DNA of 41,850 bases from Lachnospiraceae bacterium (GTDB lineage: Bacteria; Bacillota; Clostridia; Lachnospirales; Lachnospiraceae), in contig JALETS010000054.1 in the NCBI GenBank assembly GCA_022781395.1, positions 1-41,850 of the forward strand. The letters run 5' to 3'. Below, piece by piece: positions 34,696 to 41,850 of this stretch. Under the pieces are notes generated by a model that was not told the DNA's origin, searched no databases, and was given only the letters and a program-made list of their open reading frames with translations. The number at the start of each line of letters is the position of its first letter. Within the stretch, counting starts at the first letter, position 1. Both the position numbers and the translations under genes were made by a program.

Positions 34696-35130
34696 TTATT
34701 GTTTGCCGGTGCTTCCATGTCCACCGCGATCTGCATTGGTAAGATGTTCCACTTCATCAAAGACAAGCTTCGGCTGATTCTCCATAATACGGAACTGGCA
34801 GATTCTATCATTTACATGAATTTCGGTGTCACGTATTGCATAAGCAGGCATAAACCACTGATCATTGTCTCCGCAATAGGAACAGTCTATTACACCTTGA
34901 TGATTGGTCTGGATAATCCCAAAATTCTTATAGGTTGAGCTTCTGGGTACTACATGAGCTTCATATCCTCTTGGAAGTTCCATTGCAACCCCCAGCGGAA
35001 TCAGCTTAAATTCACCCTTTTTCATAACAACATCTTCTGCCGCCCGCAGATCAATCCAGTCAGATTTACCATCTATATATGTAAGCTTTTCTATCTTGTC
35101 CGTAAAATATTTAATTTTGATTGTTTCCAT
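34696..35130 (-). CDS. dut: dUTP diphosphatase (trimeric dUTPase)
   Basis: A 144-aa homotrimeric dUTPase that makes dUMP for thymidylate synthesis and keeps uracil out of DNA. All five motifs can be seen: the [12 protein letters not shown] region, [33 protein letters not shown] and the C-terminal GGHGSTGKQ (the P-loop-like arm, here with GGHGSTG). The ATG at 35130 starts the domain; a TTG at 35157 is also in frame. Neither has a strong ribosome binding site. It is the last gene of nrdD-nrdG-dut, a nucleotide-supply operon. Confidence 0.92.
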   Translation of the reverse strand: METIKIKYFTDKIEKLTYIDGKSDWIDLRAAEDVVMKKGEFKLIPLGVAMELPRGYEAHVVPRSSTYKNFGIIQTNHQGVIDCSYCGDNDQWFMPAYAIRDTEIHVNDRICQFRIMENQPKLVFDEVEHLTNADRGGHGSTGKQ

Positions 35131-35171
35131 GATATTAGCTATGCCTTTCTGTTTCAATTTCGTAAAATAGC

Positions 35172-35681
35172 TTATGAATAATCCTGACAGTGCAGTATTG
35201 GGATTGTGGGATCTGTCTGTTGCAGACTCTTCTGCACATCAATAACACGTTGATTACGGCTTCCCTTCCAGAGAAGCTTTGTATCTTTTAGGTCGGCCAT
35301 AAATTCTCCGTCAACAAGTACATCAACATATTTCATCATGGGATAATGCAGAATATCCTCCCATCGGTCGCCCGTATACAGCCAAATAGTCTTATTCGGG
35401 TAAGATGATTTGATTTCTTCCATAAGATTTCTTACCTCCAGGCGATTGGCTGCATGAAGAGGATCGCCGCCCGAGAAGGTAATACCGCTGATATAGGATT
35501 TATCCAACTGATCAAAAATTTCCTGCCTTGCAGCATCATCAAACAGTAACCCTCCGTCCGGATCCCATGTAATGGGATTCTGACAATCTTTACAGCAATG
35601 TGTACAACCTGCCACCCATAATACTACACGTAGCCCATCGCCGTTAAGCATATCATCTTTCGTTATATTATGATATCTCAT
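35172..35681 (-). CDS. nrdG: Anaerobic ribonucleotide reductase activating protein
   Basis: A 169-aa radical SAM activase that installs the glycyl radical on NrdD. The radical SAM Cys triad CTHCCKDC (CxxxCxxC, Cys28-Cys32-Cys35 approximately) and [10 protein letters not shown] (the GGE-like SAM contact) are present, with the typical start [18 protein letters not shown]. Its ATG shares a base with the nrdD stop, so the two are coupled. It is under the same NrdR control. Confidence 0.95.
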   Translation of the reverse strand: MRYHNITKDDMLNGDGLRVVLWVAGCTHCCKDCQNPITWDPDGGLLFDDAARQEIFDQLDKSYISGITFSGGDPLHAANRLEVRNLMEEIKSSYPNKTIWLYTGDRWEDILHYPMMKYVDVLVDGEFMADLKDTKLLWKGSRNQRVIDVQKSLQQTDPTIPILHCQDYS

Positions 35682-37870
35682 TACATAGATTTCCTTTCTG
35701 CAATTTCTGCCATTTTGGCATCACTTAATCTGGTATCTCCGTGCACACGGGAATAGGCCAGATAGCCGTTCATACGATCAATTTTGGTCAGATTACGGCT
35801 GCCGCACACAGGACATACATCCATCTCCAGTTCCTGATGCCCACAGTCATCACAATATGCAAGTGAAAGGTTAACACCCTCATAGAAGCCCATATCCATG
35901 GCACGACGGATCAATGTCTTTATTGCCTCCAGATTATAATCAATCGGATATTTCACATACTGGATTTTACCGCCGTTAGCCAGCTCCCAGAAACGGTACT
36001 CTAAATCCTGCTTCTCTATAGGAGTAATATTTTCCGTTACATGGCAGTGAAAGCTGTTGGATACATACTCTTTATCGGATACACCCTCTATAATACCATA
36101 TTTGGCTCTGAACTGTTTTACCTGCAGACCACACAGATTTTCAGCCGGTGTTCCATAGATGGCATACAGATTACCGTCTTCTTCTTTAAATTCGTTAATC
36201 TTACTATTGATATGCTCTAGTACTTCAATCGCAAAAGCACCATCCTCTACCAGTGATTTTCCGTTATATAGCTCCTGCAGCTCATTGAAAGCCGTAATAC
36301 CAAAACTTGCCGTAGCGCTTTTTAGAATAGGCTTAATCTTATCATGCAATTGTAAATGACCACCCAAAAAGCCGCCTTCACAATAAGCTAACGGATTGGT
36401 AGAAGCACGCATTTCCCCAAGATAAGCATATGTTCTGATATGCAGCTGCCTGATCAGATTCAGATAGTAATCCAATACCTCATAGAAATCCTTCCCTTCC
36501 TGACGGGATTTCGCCAGAATCATAGGAAGATGCAGGGATACTGCACCAATATTGAATCTGCCTACAAATATCGGAGTATCATTTTCATCTGCCGGATGCA
36601 TACCGCCTCTTTCATACCATGGAGACAGAAATGCACGGCACCCCATCGGGGAAATAACCTTGCCATACTGTTTATACATGCTGGCAATATAGCCCTTACC
36701 GGTAAGACTGAGCCAATCAGGATACATAGTCTTAGCGGAACACTGTACACCTGCCTCAAATACATCTTCCAGTTCCTTACCGGGACCATGCAGATTCTCG
36801 TCATACAGGAATACAATCTTAGGGAACAATACCGGTTTCTTACATTCCTTCTTACCCTGTCCCTTACGACGTACATTCAACATGATAATAGTCGCCATCT
36901 TAGCAAAACGACCTGTTCCGATACCTGCAGTAACAGTAATGAACGGATAATCGCCACGGCTGCTGGCTACTGTATTGAATTTATATTCCCATCCCTGGAA
37001 GCCCTGTTCAAACTCTTTCTTCACATCTGCCATTGCTTCTGCTTCAGCAGTTTCTTTGTCAATTCCAAGTCTGGTATACTTCTCAATATTACGCTTATAG
37101 GATTTTTCAGCATAAGGCTCCAGAATCTTATCCACCTCCGGTACGGTAAAACCGCCGTACTGCTGACTTGCCGCACTGAGGACAATATCTCCGATGACAT
37201 CAAAGGCCACATCCAGAGTTTTCGGCTCATTGTACCAGATATTACCCATCTCAAAACCGCCACTTAGCACCTCTGCCACATTAAACAGGCAACAGTTCAT
37301 GGTATCACGTCTGGCAGACATATCGTGTACATAAATATAACCATCACGACATGCCTGTATTTCTTCTGTTGTCATGAAGAATTTCTGGTATAATTCCTTA
37401 TTAAACTGATTGAAAATCAAACTTCTCTTAGTAGATACAAGAGCACTGTCCGTATTGGCATTCTCTTTATCTCCAATGTACATGATAGACTGGCTCTTCT
37501 TATAGACATCGTCCATCATACGTACAAAATCCTGCTTGTAATTCCGATAATCACGATAACTCTTTGCTACAATCGGTTTTACATCCTCCAATGCACTCTC
37601 AACAATGTTATGCATAATCTGAATCGGAATCTCTTCCTCACCCAGTTCATTGACCTTGTCAATCACAGTCTGACAGATATGGCGTTTCTCCTCATCCGTG
37701 AACTTGGTCAGTGCACGATATGCACTCTTTCCTACGGCGTCTATTACTTTTTGGACATTAAACGCTTCCAGGCTGCCATCCTTTTTAATCACTTTCACAA
37801 CCTTTTCCGGTTTATATTCCAGACTGAAATTTTCTCCTGCCGCATTGTCAGATTCAAATCTACTACTCAT
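35681..37870 (-). CDS. nrdD: Anaerobic ribonucleoside-triphosphate reductase (class III)
   Basis: A 729-aa class III reductase, glycyl-radical enzyme, that makes dNTPs without oxygen. An ATP-cone at the N-terminus (VKVIKKDGSLEAFNVQKVIDAVG) provides allosteric control. The conserved YVHDMSARRDTMNCCLFN and the zinc-ribbon CDDCGHQELEMDVCPVCGS lie near the end. The glycyl-radical loop is DRMNGYLAYSRVHGDTRL, where the usual motif is RVCGYLG-like. AAAGGTGAGGG precedes the ATG. Two NrdR boxes lie 60-105 nt upstream. It is the first gene of nrdD-nrdG-dut. Confidence 0.97.
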   Translation of the reverse strand: MSSRFESDNAAGENFSLEYKPEKVVKVIKKDGSLEAFNVQKVIDAVGKSAYRALTKFTDEEKRHICQTVIDKVNELGEEEIPIQIMHNIVESALEDVKPIVAKSYRDYRNYKQDFVRMMDDVYKKSQSIMYIGDKENANTDSALVSTKRSLIFNQFNKELYQKFFMTTEEIQACRDGYIYVHDMSARRDTMNCCLFNVAEVLSGGFEMGNIWYNEPKTLDVAFDVIGDIVLSAASQQYGGFTVPEVDKILEPYAEKSYKRNIEKYTRLGIDKETAEAEAMADVKKEFEQGFQGWEYKFNTVASSRGDYPFITVTAGIGTGRFAKMATIIMLNVRRKGQGKKECKKPVLFPKIVFLYDENLHGPGKELEDVFEAGVQCSAKTMYPDWLSLTGKGYIASMYKQYGKVISPMGCRAFLSPWYERGGMHPADENDTPIFVGRFNIGAVSLHLPMILAKSRQEGKDFYEVLDYYLNLIRQLHIRTYAYLGEMRASTNPLAYCEGGFLGGHLQLHDKIKPILKSATASFGITAFNELQELYNGKSLVEDGAFAIEVLEHINSKINEFKEEDGNLYAIYGTPAENLCGLQVKQFRAKYGIIEGVSDKEYVSNSFHCHVTENITPIEKQDLEYRFWELANGGKIQYVKYPIDYNLEAIKTLIRRAMDMGFYEGVNLSLAYCDDCGHQELEMDVCPVCGSRNLTKIDRMNGYLAYSRVHGDTRLSDAKMAEIAERKSM

Positions 37871-37928
37871 GAAACCCTCACCTTTCTTTTGTCTCCCCTG
37901 CGCATAGCATGTAACAGCACATTAAAAT

Positions 37929-37944
37929 GCACAAAATATAGTGT
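37929..37944. promoter_or_regulatory. NrdR box 1 (nrdD-proximal)
   Basis: GCACAAAATATAGTGT matches the NrdR consensus ACACWAKATSTWGTGT at nearly every position. It is paired with box 2, whose start is 30 nt away (about three helical turns), the typical arrangement for cooperative NrdR binding at a promoter. Confidence 0.85.
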
Positions 37945-37958
37945 TAGTTTACATAAAT

Positions 37959-37974
37959 TCACTATATTTTGTGG
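37959..37974. promoter_or_regulatory. NrdR box 2
   Basis: TCACTATATTTTGTGG (reverse complement CCACAAAATATAGTGA) is a second near-match to the NrdR consensus, on the upstream side of box 1. Confidence 0.82.
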
Positions 37975-38035
37975 TTTGTTCATAGTATAAGATAAGAACT
38001 ACATTATGTCAATGTTCCGGACGAGAGAAAAACTA

Positions 38036-38070
38036 ACAAAAAGGGATATGTCTTTTTGTGACATATCCCT
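38036..38070 (-). terminator. Rho-independent terminator after the aminotransferase gene
   Basis: On the minus strand AGGGATATGTC, a 7-nt loop and GACATATCCCT form a perfect 11-bp stem followed by TTTTG. Confidence 0.92.
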
Positions 38071-38091
38071 ATAAATCCTTAAAACATTTTC

Positions 38092-39264
38092 TTAATTTAT
38101 CATACCTGATTTGTCAATCGCTTCGATTGCTTCCTCTATTACTTCTACAGGAAGAGTCAGCGCAAAACGTACATGTCCTTTTCCGAGTGAACCAAAACTG
38201 CTTCCCGGAGTACATAACACTCCGGTCTTAGCCAGTAACTCCATAACAAACTCCACATCATCTGTGTAACCATCAGGGATTTTTGCCCAGGCAAACATGG
38301 TACCTTCACTGTCCTCCATCTGCCATCCGATCCTCCGAAGACCACCGCAGAGCGCATCTCTTCTTCGCTGATATTCGACACACTGTTCTTTTACTGTTTG
38401 ATCTGATCCGTTAAGAGCTGCTACAGCTCCATACTGCACCGGAAGGAATGTTCCGTAATCAATCTGTGAACGAAGCTTCTTAAAGTTCGCTACAATATCC
38501 TTATTACCCACCAGAAAGCTTACTCTTGCTCCGGTATAGTTAAAAGACTTTGATAGGGAATAGAATTCAACAGCAATTTCCTTAGCACGAGGAATACGTA
38601 AAATGGATTTTCCAACTCTTCCATCATATACAATATCCGAATAGGCATTGTCATGAATGATGATAATATTATGCTCTATTGCCCAAGGGATTAGTTTTTC
38701 ATAGAATTCATCCGGTGCTGTCTTGCACACAGGATTTAAGGGATAGGATACAATCATACACTTTGCCCTTGCCAGTAAATCTTCGTCCATATGCTCCAAA
38801 TCCGGAAGATAATGATTTTCCTCTGTCAAATCATAAGTAACAACCTCTGCTCCTGCCAGAGAAGGACCGATACCGAAAATAGGATATCCCGGATTCGGCA
38901 CAAGCACCACATCCTGCGGATTACAGATAGAAAGACAGATATGTGCAATGCCTTCCTGAGAACCATAGACAGACATCAGTTCATCATTTTCAAGCGTCAC
39001 ACCGTATCTGCTCTGATAACGACTTTGTACAGCCTCTACCAGTTCCGGAATATCAATCAGGGCATACTTGTAGTTTTCCGGCTTTTTAGCAGCCTCAATC
39101 ACAGCATTCATCACATGCTCAGCCGGTTTAAAATCCGGTGTGCCTACAGACAGATTATAAATTTTCTTTCCCAGCTTAACGGCCTCATCCTTTTTCTCAT
39201 TCAGCACCTGAAAGATGCCTTCCTCATAATCCTTCATCCGGTCTGCAAATTCTAATTTCTTCAT
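38092..39264 (-). CDS. Pyridoxal-phosphate aminotransferase, class I/II
   Basis: A 390-aa fold type I PLP enzyme. SVGTPDFKPAEHVMNA and the PLP lysine loop YSLSKSFNYTGARVSFLVG (Lys near residue 237) mark the family, as do NPGYPIFGIG and SYPLNPVCKTA. The pattern resembles LL-diaminopimelate aminotransferase-like (DapL-related) or alanine-type enzymes, but the exact substrate cannot be told. GAGGAGATT precedes ATG 39264. The WYL regulator gene lies 73 nt upstream on the same strand, and the terminator follows directly. Confidence 0.88.
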   Translation of the reverse strand: MKKLEFADRMKDYEEGIFQVLNEKKDEAVKLGKKIYNLSVGTPDFKPAEHVMNAVIEAAKKPENYKYALIDIPELVEAVQSRYQSRYGVTLENDELMSVYGSQEGIAHICLSICNPQDVVLVPNPGYPIFGIGPSLAGAEVVTYDLTEENHYLPDLEHMDEDLLARAKCMIVSYPLNPVCKTAPDEFYEKLIPWAIEHNIIIIHDNAYSDIVYDGRVGKSILRIPRAKEIAVEFYSLSKSFNYTGARVSFLVGNKDIVANFKKLRSQIDYGTFLPVQYGAVAALNGSDQTVKEQCVEYQRRRDALCGGLRRIGWQMEDSEGTMFAWAKIPDGYTDDVEFVMELLAKTGVLCTPGSSFGSLGKGHVRFALTLPVEVIEEAIEAIDKSGMIN

Positions 39265-39337
39265 AATCTCCTCATTCCTTTCCTGTACTTTGCTATTTTA
39301 TGATACCGGTCAGTTATCAACATTCCGGTTTCTTAAA

Positions 39338-40333
39338 TCATTCGCTGTACTGCTCAAGCACCTGTTTTACATACATCCGGTATTCAACTGACACATCATT
39401 GGGTGCAATGATTCTGGCACCTGTCCCTAATCCGGTCAGCCATCCAAAGAACTGCCCACTGACCGCTACCTGAACCCGTACAGAGAAATGCTCCTCGTCA
39501 CGCTTTCTGACAGTCACTTCTTTACCGAAGCGGTCCATAACAACACCTATCAGACGATTTTCAAATTCCAAAGTCACTGTTTCTTCACGACCACCGTACA
39601 TGCCAAATGTCTTATTGGCATATGCTGCAATATCAAATCGCTCAAAGAGTTCTGCGCCTTTTCTTTTTATATTGTCTAAAACCTTTACATGTCCCAGCTT
39701 ATCCACGCGGAAATGCTTGATTTTATCCTCTTCCTCATCATGCGCAATCAAGTAATAATTTTCATCCTTACAGGTCAAAGCCCATGGGCTGACCTGATAG
39801 ATCTTTCCACTTTTACGGGGAACCAGTTTTTTCTCAAGGCTCCATTCCATATATTGAAAGGAAATCTGCATGTTATTCTGAATGGCCCGGTGAATATCGT
39901 CCACTATGTAATAAATGCTTTCATTGTCCGTTTTGATACGGTTAGCTACATAAACCTGTCTCTGTAACTGTCCGGCCTCTGCTCTGGAAGCAAGTGTCTC
40001 AATCTTTGAGATCAATTCCCTGGATTTCTTAATGGTCAGAAATCTGGAAGCCTGCACCGTCTCTACCAGCAGTTTAAGCTCTGCCAGTTCAAATTCCCTT
40101 CCTGCCAGATAATAACCACCGCCTGTTTTAGCTTTTACGAGTACAATATCATATCCAAAATCGGTTAACTGCGCAATATCATCATAAATACTCTTCCGCT
40201 CTGCCTTTATATCATAAGCAGAAAGAGCGTCAATGAGCGCCTGAGAACTCATACAATGGTTTTCGTCGGACTGTTCCGTCAGTATTTTCAGCAGATATAA
40301 TAATTTCAATTTTTGATTAGGAGATTTCGCCAT
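39338..40333 (-). CDS. WYL-domain transcriptional regulator
   Basis: A 331-aa regulator with an N-terminal winged helix-turn-helix (residues about 5-65, LKLLYLLKILTEQSDENHCMSS, RKSIYDDIAQLTDFGYD). A WYL ligand-sensing domain follows at about 140-240 (SPWALTCKDENYYLIAHDEEEDKIKHFRVDKLG), then a C-terminal WCX domain (VTLEFENRLIGVVMDRFG). ATG 40333 follows GAGAGGACGG, so an upstream ATG at 40366 is rejected. WYL proteins bind oligonucleotides or other ligands to control DNA-repair or metabolic genes; the target here is unknown. Confidence 0.9.
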   Translation of the reverse strand: MAKSPNQKLKLLYLLKILTEQSDENHCMSSQALIDALSAYDIKAERKSIYDDIAQLTDFGYDIVLVKAKTGGGYYLAGREFELAELKLLVETVQASRFLTIKKSRELISKIETLASRAEAGQLQRQVYVANRIKTDNESIYYIVDDIHRAIQNNMQISFQYMEWSLEKKLVPRKSGKIYQVSPWALTCKDENYYLIAHDEEEDKIKHFRVDKLGHVKVLDNIKRKGAELFERFDIAAYANKTFGMYGGREETVTLEFENRLIGVVMDRFGKEVTVRKRDEEHFSVRVQVAVSGQFFGWLTGLGTGARIIAPNDVSVEYRMYVKQVLEQYSE

Positions 40334-40403
40334 AGTCCGTCCTCTCATGCCATCTTTCATAAACACATCTGTCTGTAAGGCAGTTTTCTTATCAAATTAA
40401 CCG

Positions 40404-40435
40404 TTTTATGATAATCCCATTTTATGATAATCCCA
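40404..40435. repeat. Perfect 16-bp tandem duplication at a gene end
   Basis: TTTTATGATAATCCCA occurs twice back to back (40404-40419 and 40420-40435). The second copy contains the last codons and TAA of the HAD gene. It looks like a recent replication-slippage event. Confidence 0.9.
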
Positions 40436-41126
40436 ATATAGGATACAACTCTTCCAGACAGCGGATTTCGTAATCAATCGCAACAGCTTTATCATTTACC
40501 GCACCTGTCGGATTGTACCAGCAGGCTGCAATACCGGCATTATTGGCCCCTTTCATATCGCTGGTCAGGGAATCGCCTACAATCAGACATTCTGACCTGT
40601 CAGTACCTGTAAGAGCCGGATTCGAGAAGCAGGCATCATAATACTCCTTCATAGGCTTAGGACATCCGATAAGTTCTGACACAAATACACCATCCACTAA
40701 CTGATTCAGCCCTGAAATCTTCATCTTATTCGCCTGTGTTTTGTTGACTCCATTGGTCAAGACAAATTGTTTAAAGCCTTTTTCTTTCAGGCATCGTATC
40801 ACCTGATCTGAACTATTAAGGAAAAAAGCTACGCTTCCAAGCTGTTCCTGATAATAATCTGCAATATCTTCCGGCTGATACTGTGAGATTTTCAATTCTT
40901 CAAAAAGTGTCCTAAACCGCCCTGTAAGGACTTCATTTTTGGTAACCTCACCCAGCTCCAGCCTTTTCCAATAACTGTCATTGATAGCTGCATATCTTTC
41001 TACAATCTCATCTGAAATGGTAAGTCCTAGATGTTTGAAAGAAGCTCTGAGCGCATAATCCATGGATTTATCAAAATCAAGAATAGTCTGATCCAAATCC
41101 CATAAAATTGTGGTAAATCTTCCCAT
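40422..41126 (-). CDS. YjjG-type HAD hydrolase (noncanonical pyrimidine nucleotidase)
   Basis: A 234-aa HAD phosphatase. Motif I is ILWDLDQTILDF, motif II VLTNGVNKTQ, motif III GCPKPMKEYY and motif IV LIVGDSLTSDMKGA. The NDSYWKRLELGEVTKNEVL cap and the WDLDQTILDF start fit the YjjG family, which hydrolyses noncanonical nucleoside monophosphates (house-cleaning). The 3' end lies in a 16-bp tandem duplication. Confidence 0.88.
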   Translation of the reverse strand: MGRFTTILWDLDQTILDFDKSMDYALRASFKHLGLTISDEIVERYAAINDSYWKRLELGEVTKNEVLTGRFRTLFEELKISQYQPEDIADYYQEQLGSVAFFLNSSDQVIRCLKEKGFKQFVLTNGVNKTQANKMKISGLNQLVDGVFVSELIGCPKPMKEYYDACFSNPALTGTDRSECLIVGDSLTSDMKGANNAGIAACWYNPTGAVNDKAVAIDYEIRCLEELYPILGLS

Positions 41127-41200
41127 ATATGCCGGTAACCATGCCTTTCTCTCAGTCTGTGGGTATATCCATGTCAGGGCAATTTCTCATACTTAATACA

Positions 41201-41225
41201 AAAAGGTGTTCAGACCGAACACCCT
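41201..41225 (-). terminator. Rho-independent terminator after the small membrane protein gene
   Basis: On the minus strand AGGGTGTTC and GAACACCT form a stem, with T5 following, 31 nt past the small gene's stop. Confidence 0.85.
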
Positions 41226-41255
41226 TCTACTTATCAGCTTATGCTATATCTTTCA

Positions 41256-41441
41256 TTATACAGTGTCGTTGCCGGAAATATCCGAAGCAGCATCTGCGTC
41301 CTTCTCAGCAGCTGCTTTGGCATCCTTATTCTTTCTCAATTTAACACCTATAATACATGCCGCAATAACCAATGCAACAACTAAAACAAAAAGTAGTAAA
41401 TAAGATAAAAAAGCATTAACAAATAAAATCAAATTCGTCAT
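41256..41441 (-). CDS. Small single-span membrane protein
   Basis: A 61-aa protein with one long hydrophobic helix (LILFVNAFLSYLLLFVLVVALVIAACIIGV), then a basic stretch (KLRKNKDAK) and an Ala/Asp-rich acidic tail ending SDISGNDTV. The basic residues after the helix predict the tail in the cytoplasm. ATG 41441 follows AAGGATGGGG; an in-frame ATG at 41480 is less well placed. A terminator follows. Unknown function; no named family recognised. Confidence 0.65.
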   Translation of the reverse strand: MTNLILFVNAFLSYLLLFVLVVALVIAACIIGVKLRKNKDAKAAAEKDADAASDISGNDTV

Positions 41442-41506
41442 TCGTCCCCATCCTTCTCTTCTATCAAAAATGAAAAACACTTAAGACGTTACTATGATAC
41501 CACTAA

Positions 41507-41850
41507 TCAAACAGTATCGTCAAGTAAGTCTGTACCATCCGCAGCAGTTGTGGCCAGCTTGTCACATCTCTCATTCTCAGGATGACCGTCATGCCCCTTA
41601 ACCCACTGAAATGTGACCATGTGAGGTCCCTTGGCCTTGAGTAGACGTTCCCACAAGTCAACATTTTTAACAGGCTTATTTCCAGCCGTCTTCCAGCCTT
41701 TCATGATCCATCCCTCAATCCAATGCCGGTTAAAGGCATCCGTAAGATATTTGGAATCAGAAATCAAAGTTACATCACAGGGCTTTGTCAATGCTTCCAA
41801 CCCAACAATGGCTGCCATTAACTCCATGCGGTTGTTTGTTGTCTTCTTAT
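41507..41850 (-). CDS. rnhA: Ribonuclease HI, N-terminus beyond the window
   Basis: The C-terminal 113 residues of RNase HI, which cuts RNA in RNA-DNA hybrids. Visible are [18 protein letters not shown] (Glu of the DEDD site in RMEL), [11 protein letters not shown] (Asp), [18 protein letters not shown] (His and final Asp) and the handle-like [17 protein letters not shown]. The first catalytic Asp lies past 41850. The open frame runs off the window edge. Confidence 0.93.
   Translation of the reverse strand, partial: KKTTNNRMELMAAIVGLEALTKPCDVTLISDSKYLTDAFNRHWIEGWIMKGWKTAGNKPVKNVDLWERLLKAKGPHMVTFQWVKGHDGHPENERCDKLATTAADGTDLLDDTV

Noticed and set aside
36440-37267. Long open frame of 275 codons on the plus strand
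   Set aside because: It is antisense to nrdD, has no ribosome binding site and reads as low-complexity hydrophobic and Cys/His-rich sequence. It is a shadow of the nrdD codon pattern.
1-41850. Prophage, CRISPR array, integrase or insertion sequence
   Set aside because: No transposase or phage genes, no repeat-spacer pattern and no long direct or inverted repeats beyond terminators and the 16-bp duplication were found.

Overview
The window looks like a chromosomal segment of a low-to-medium GC, strictly anaerobic, spore-forming Firmicute, most likely a clostridial-cluster XIVa (Lachnospiraceae-type) organism. The grounds are a class III ribonucleotide reductase (nrdD/nrdG), a monomeric [FeFe] hydrogenase, an EFR1-type flavodoxin-ferredoxin, spore genes (cotJABC and a GerA-family receptor subunit), strong AGGAGG ribosome binding sites, and DUF4037, DUF5662 and DUF6434 proteins. 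The species assignment is inference. Almost all genes lie on the minus strand. The plus-strand exceptions are a DUF1292 gene and the cotJABC operon.

Region 1 (1-7225) is one long minus-strand operon. Read in the direction of transcription it is NusG-domain-II protein, Gx transporter, ruvA, ruvB, zapA, U32 peptidase (RlhA-like), FtsW/RodA-type SEDS polymerase, and a class B PBP cut by the window edge. It starts from a clear sigma-A promoter whose spacer carries a perfect Firmicute LexA (DinR) box. This puts Holliday-junction resolution, and perhaps the division and wall genes downstream, under SOS control. Region 2 (7222-11206) holds a DUF4037 nucleotidyltransferase-like protein with a TPR partner, then hflK-hflC.

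Region 3 (11300-17740) is an accessory patch of small stress, redox and modification genes: EFR1, ketopantoate reductase family, AlkD-like glycosylase, a DUF3781-GNAT fusion, a SAP/DUF6434 protein, an Asp/Glu racemase and a flavodoxin-like oxidoreductase. It is interspersed with visibly decayed genes: an esterase tail, a reductase split by an in-frame amber codon, a methyltransferase that has lost its SAM-binding core, and an N-terminally truncated flavodoxin.

Region 4 (17845-27130) contains trpS, a Cys-rich small protein, DUF5662, a GH13 protein lacking its catalytic nucleophile, DUF1292, a UvrD/PcrA-type helicase overlapping gltX, and the [FeFe] hydrogenase. Region 5 (27147-34680) contains an ABC transporter whose permease is fused to a GldG-like domain, divergent cotJABC, a ManC-type mannose-1-phosphate guanylyltransferase and an orphan gerA-type gene. 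Region 6 (34690-41850) contains nrdD-nrdG-dut preceded by two NrdR boxes, an aminotransferase, a WYL regulator, a YjjG-like HAD nucleotidase, a small membrane protein and a partial RNase HI.

No tRNA, rRNA, CRISPR array, insertion sequence, integrase or phage gene was recognised. No stretch longer than about 300 bases lacks a gene or gene remnant.
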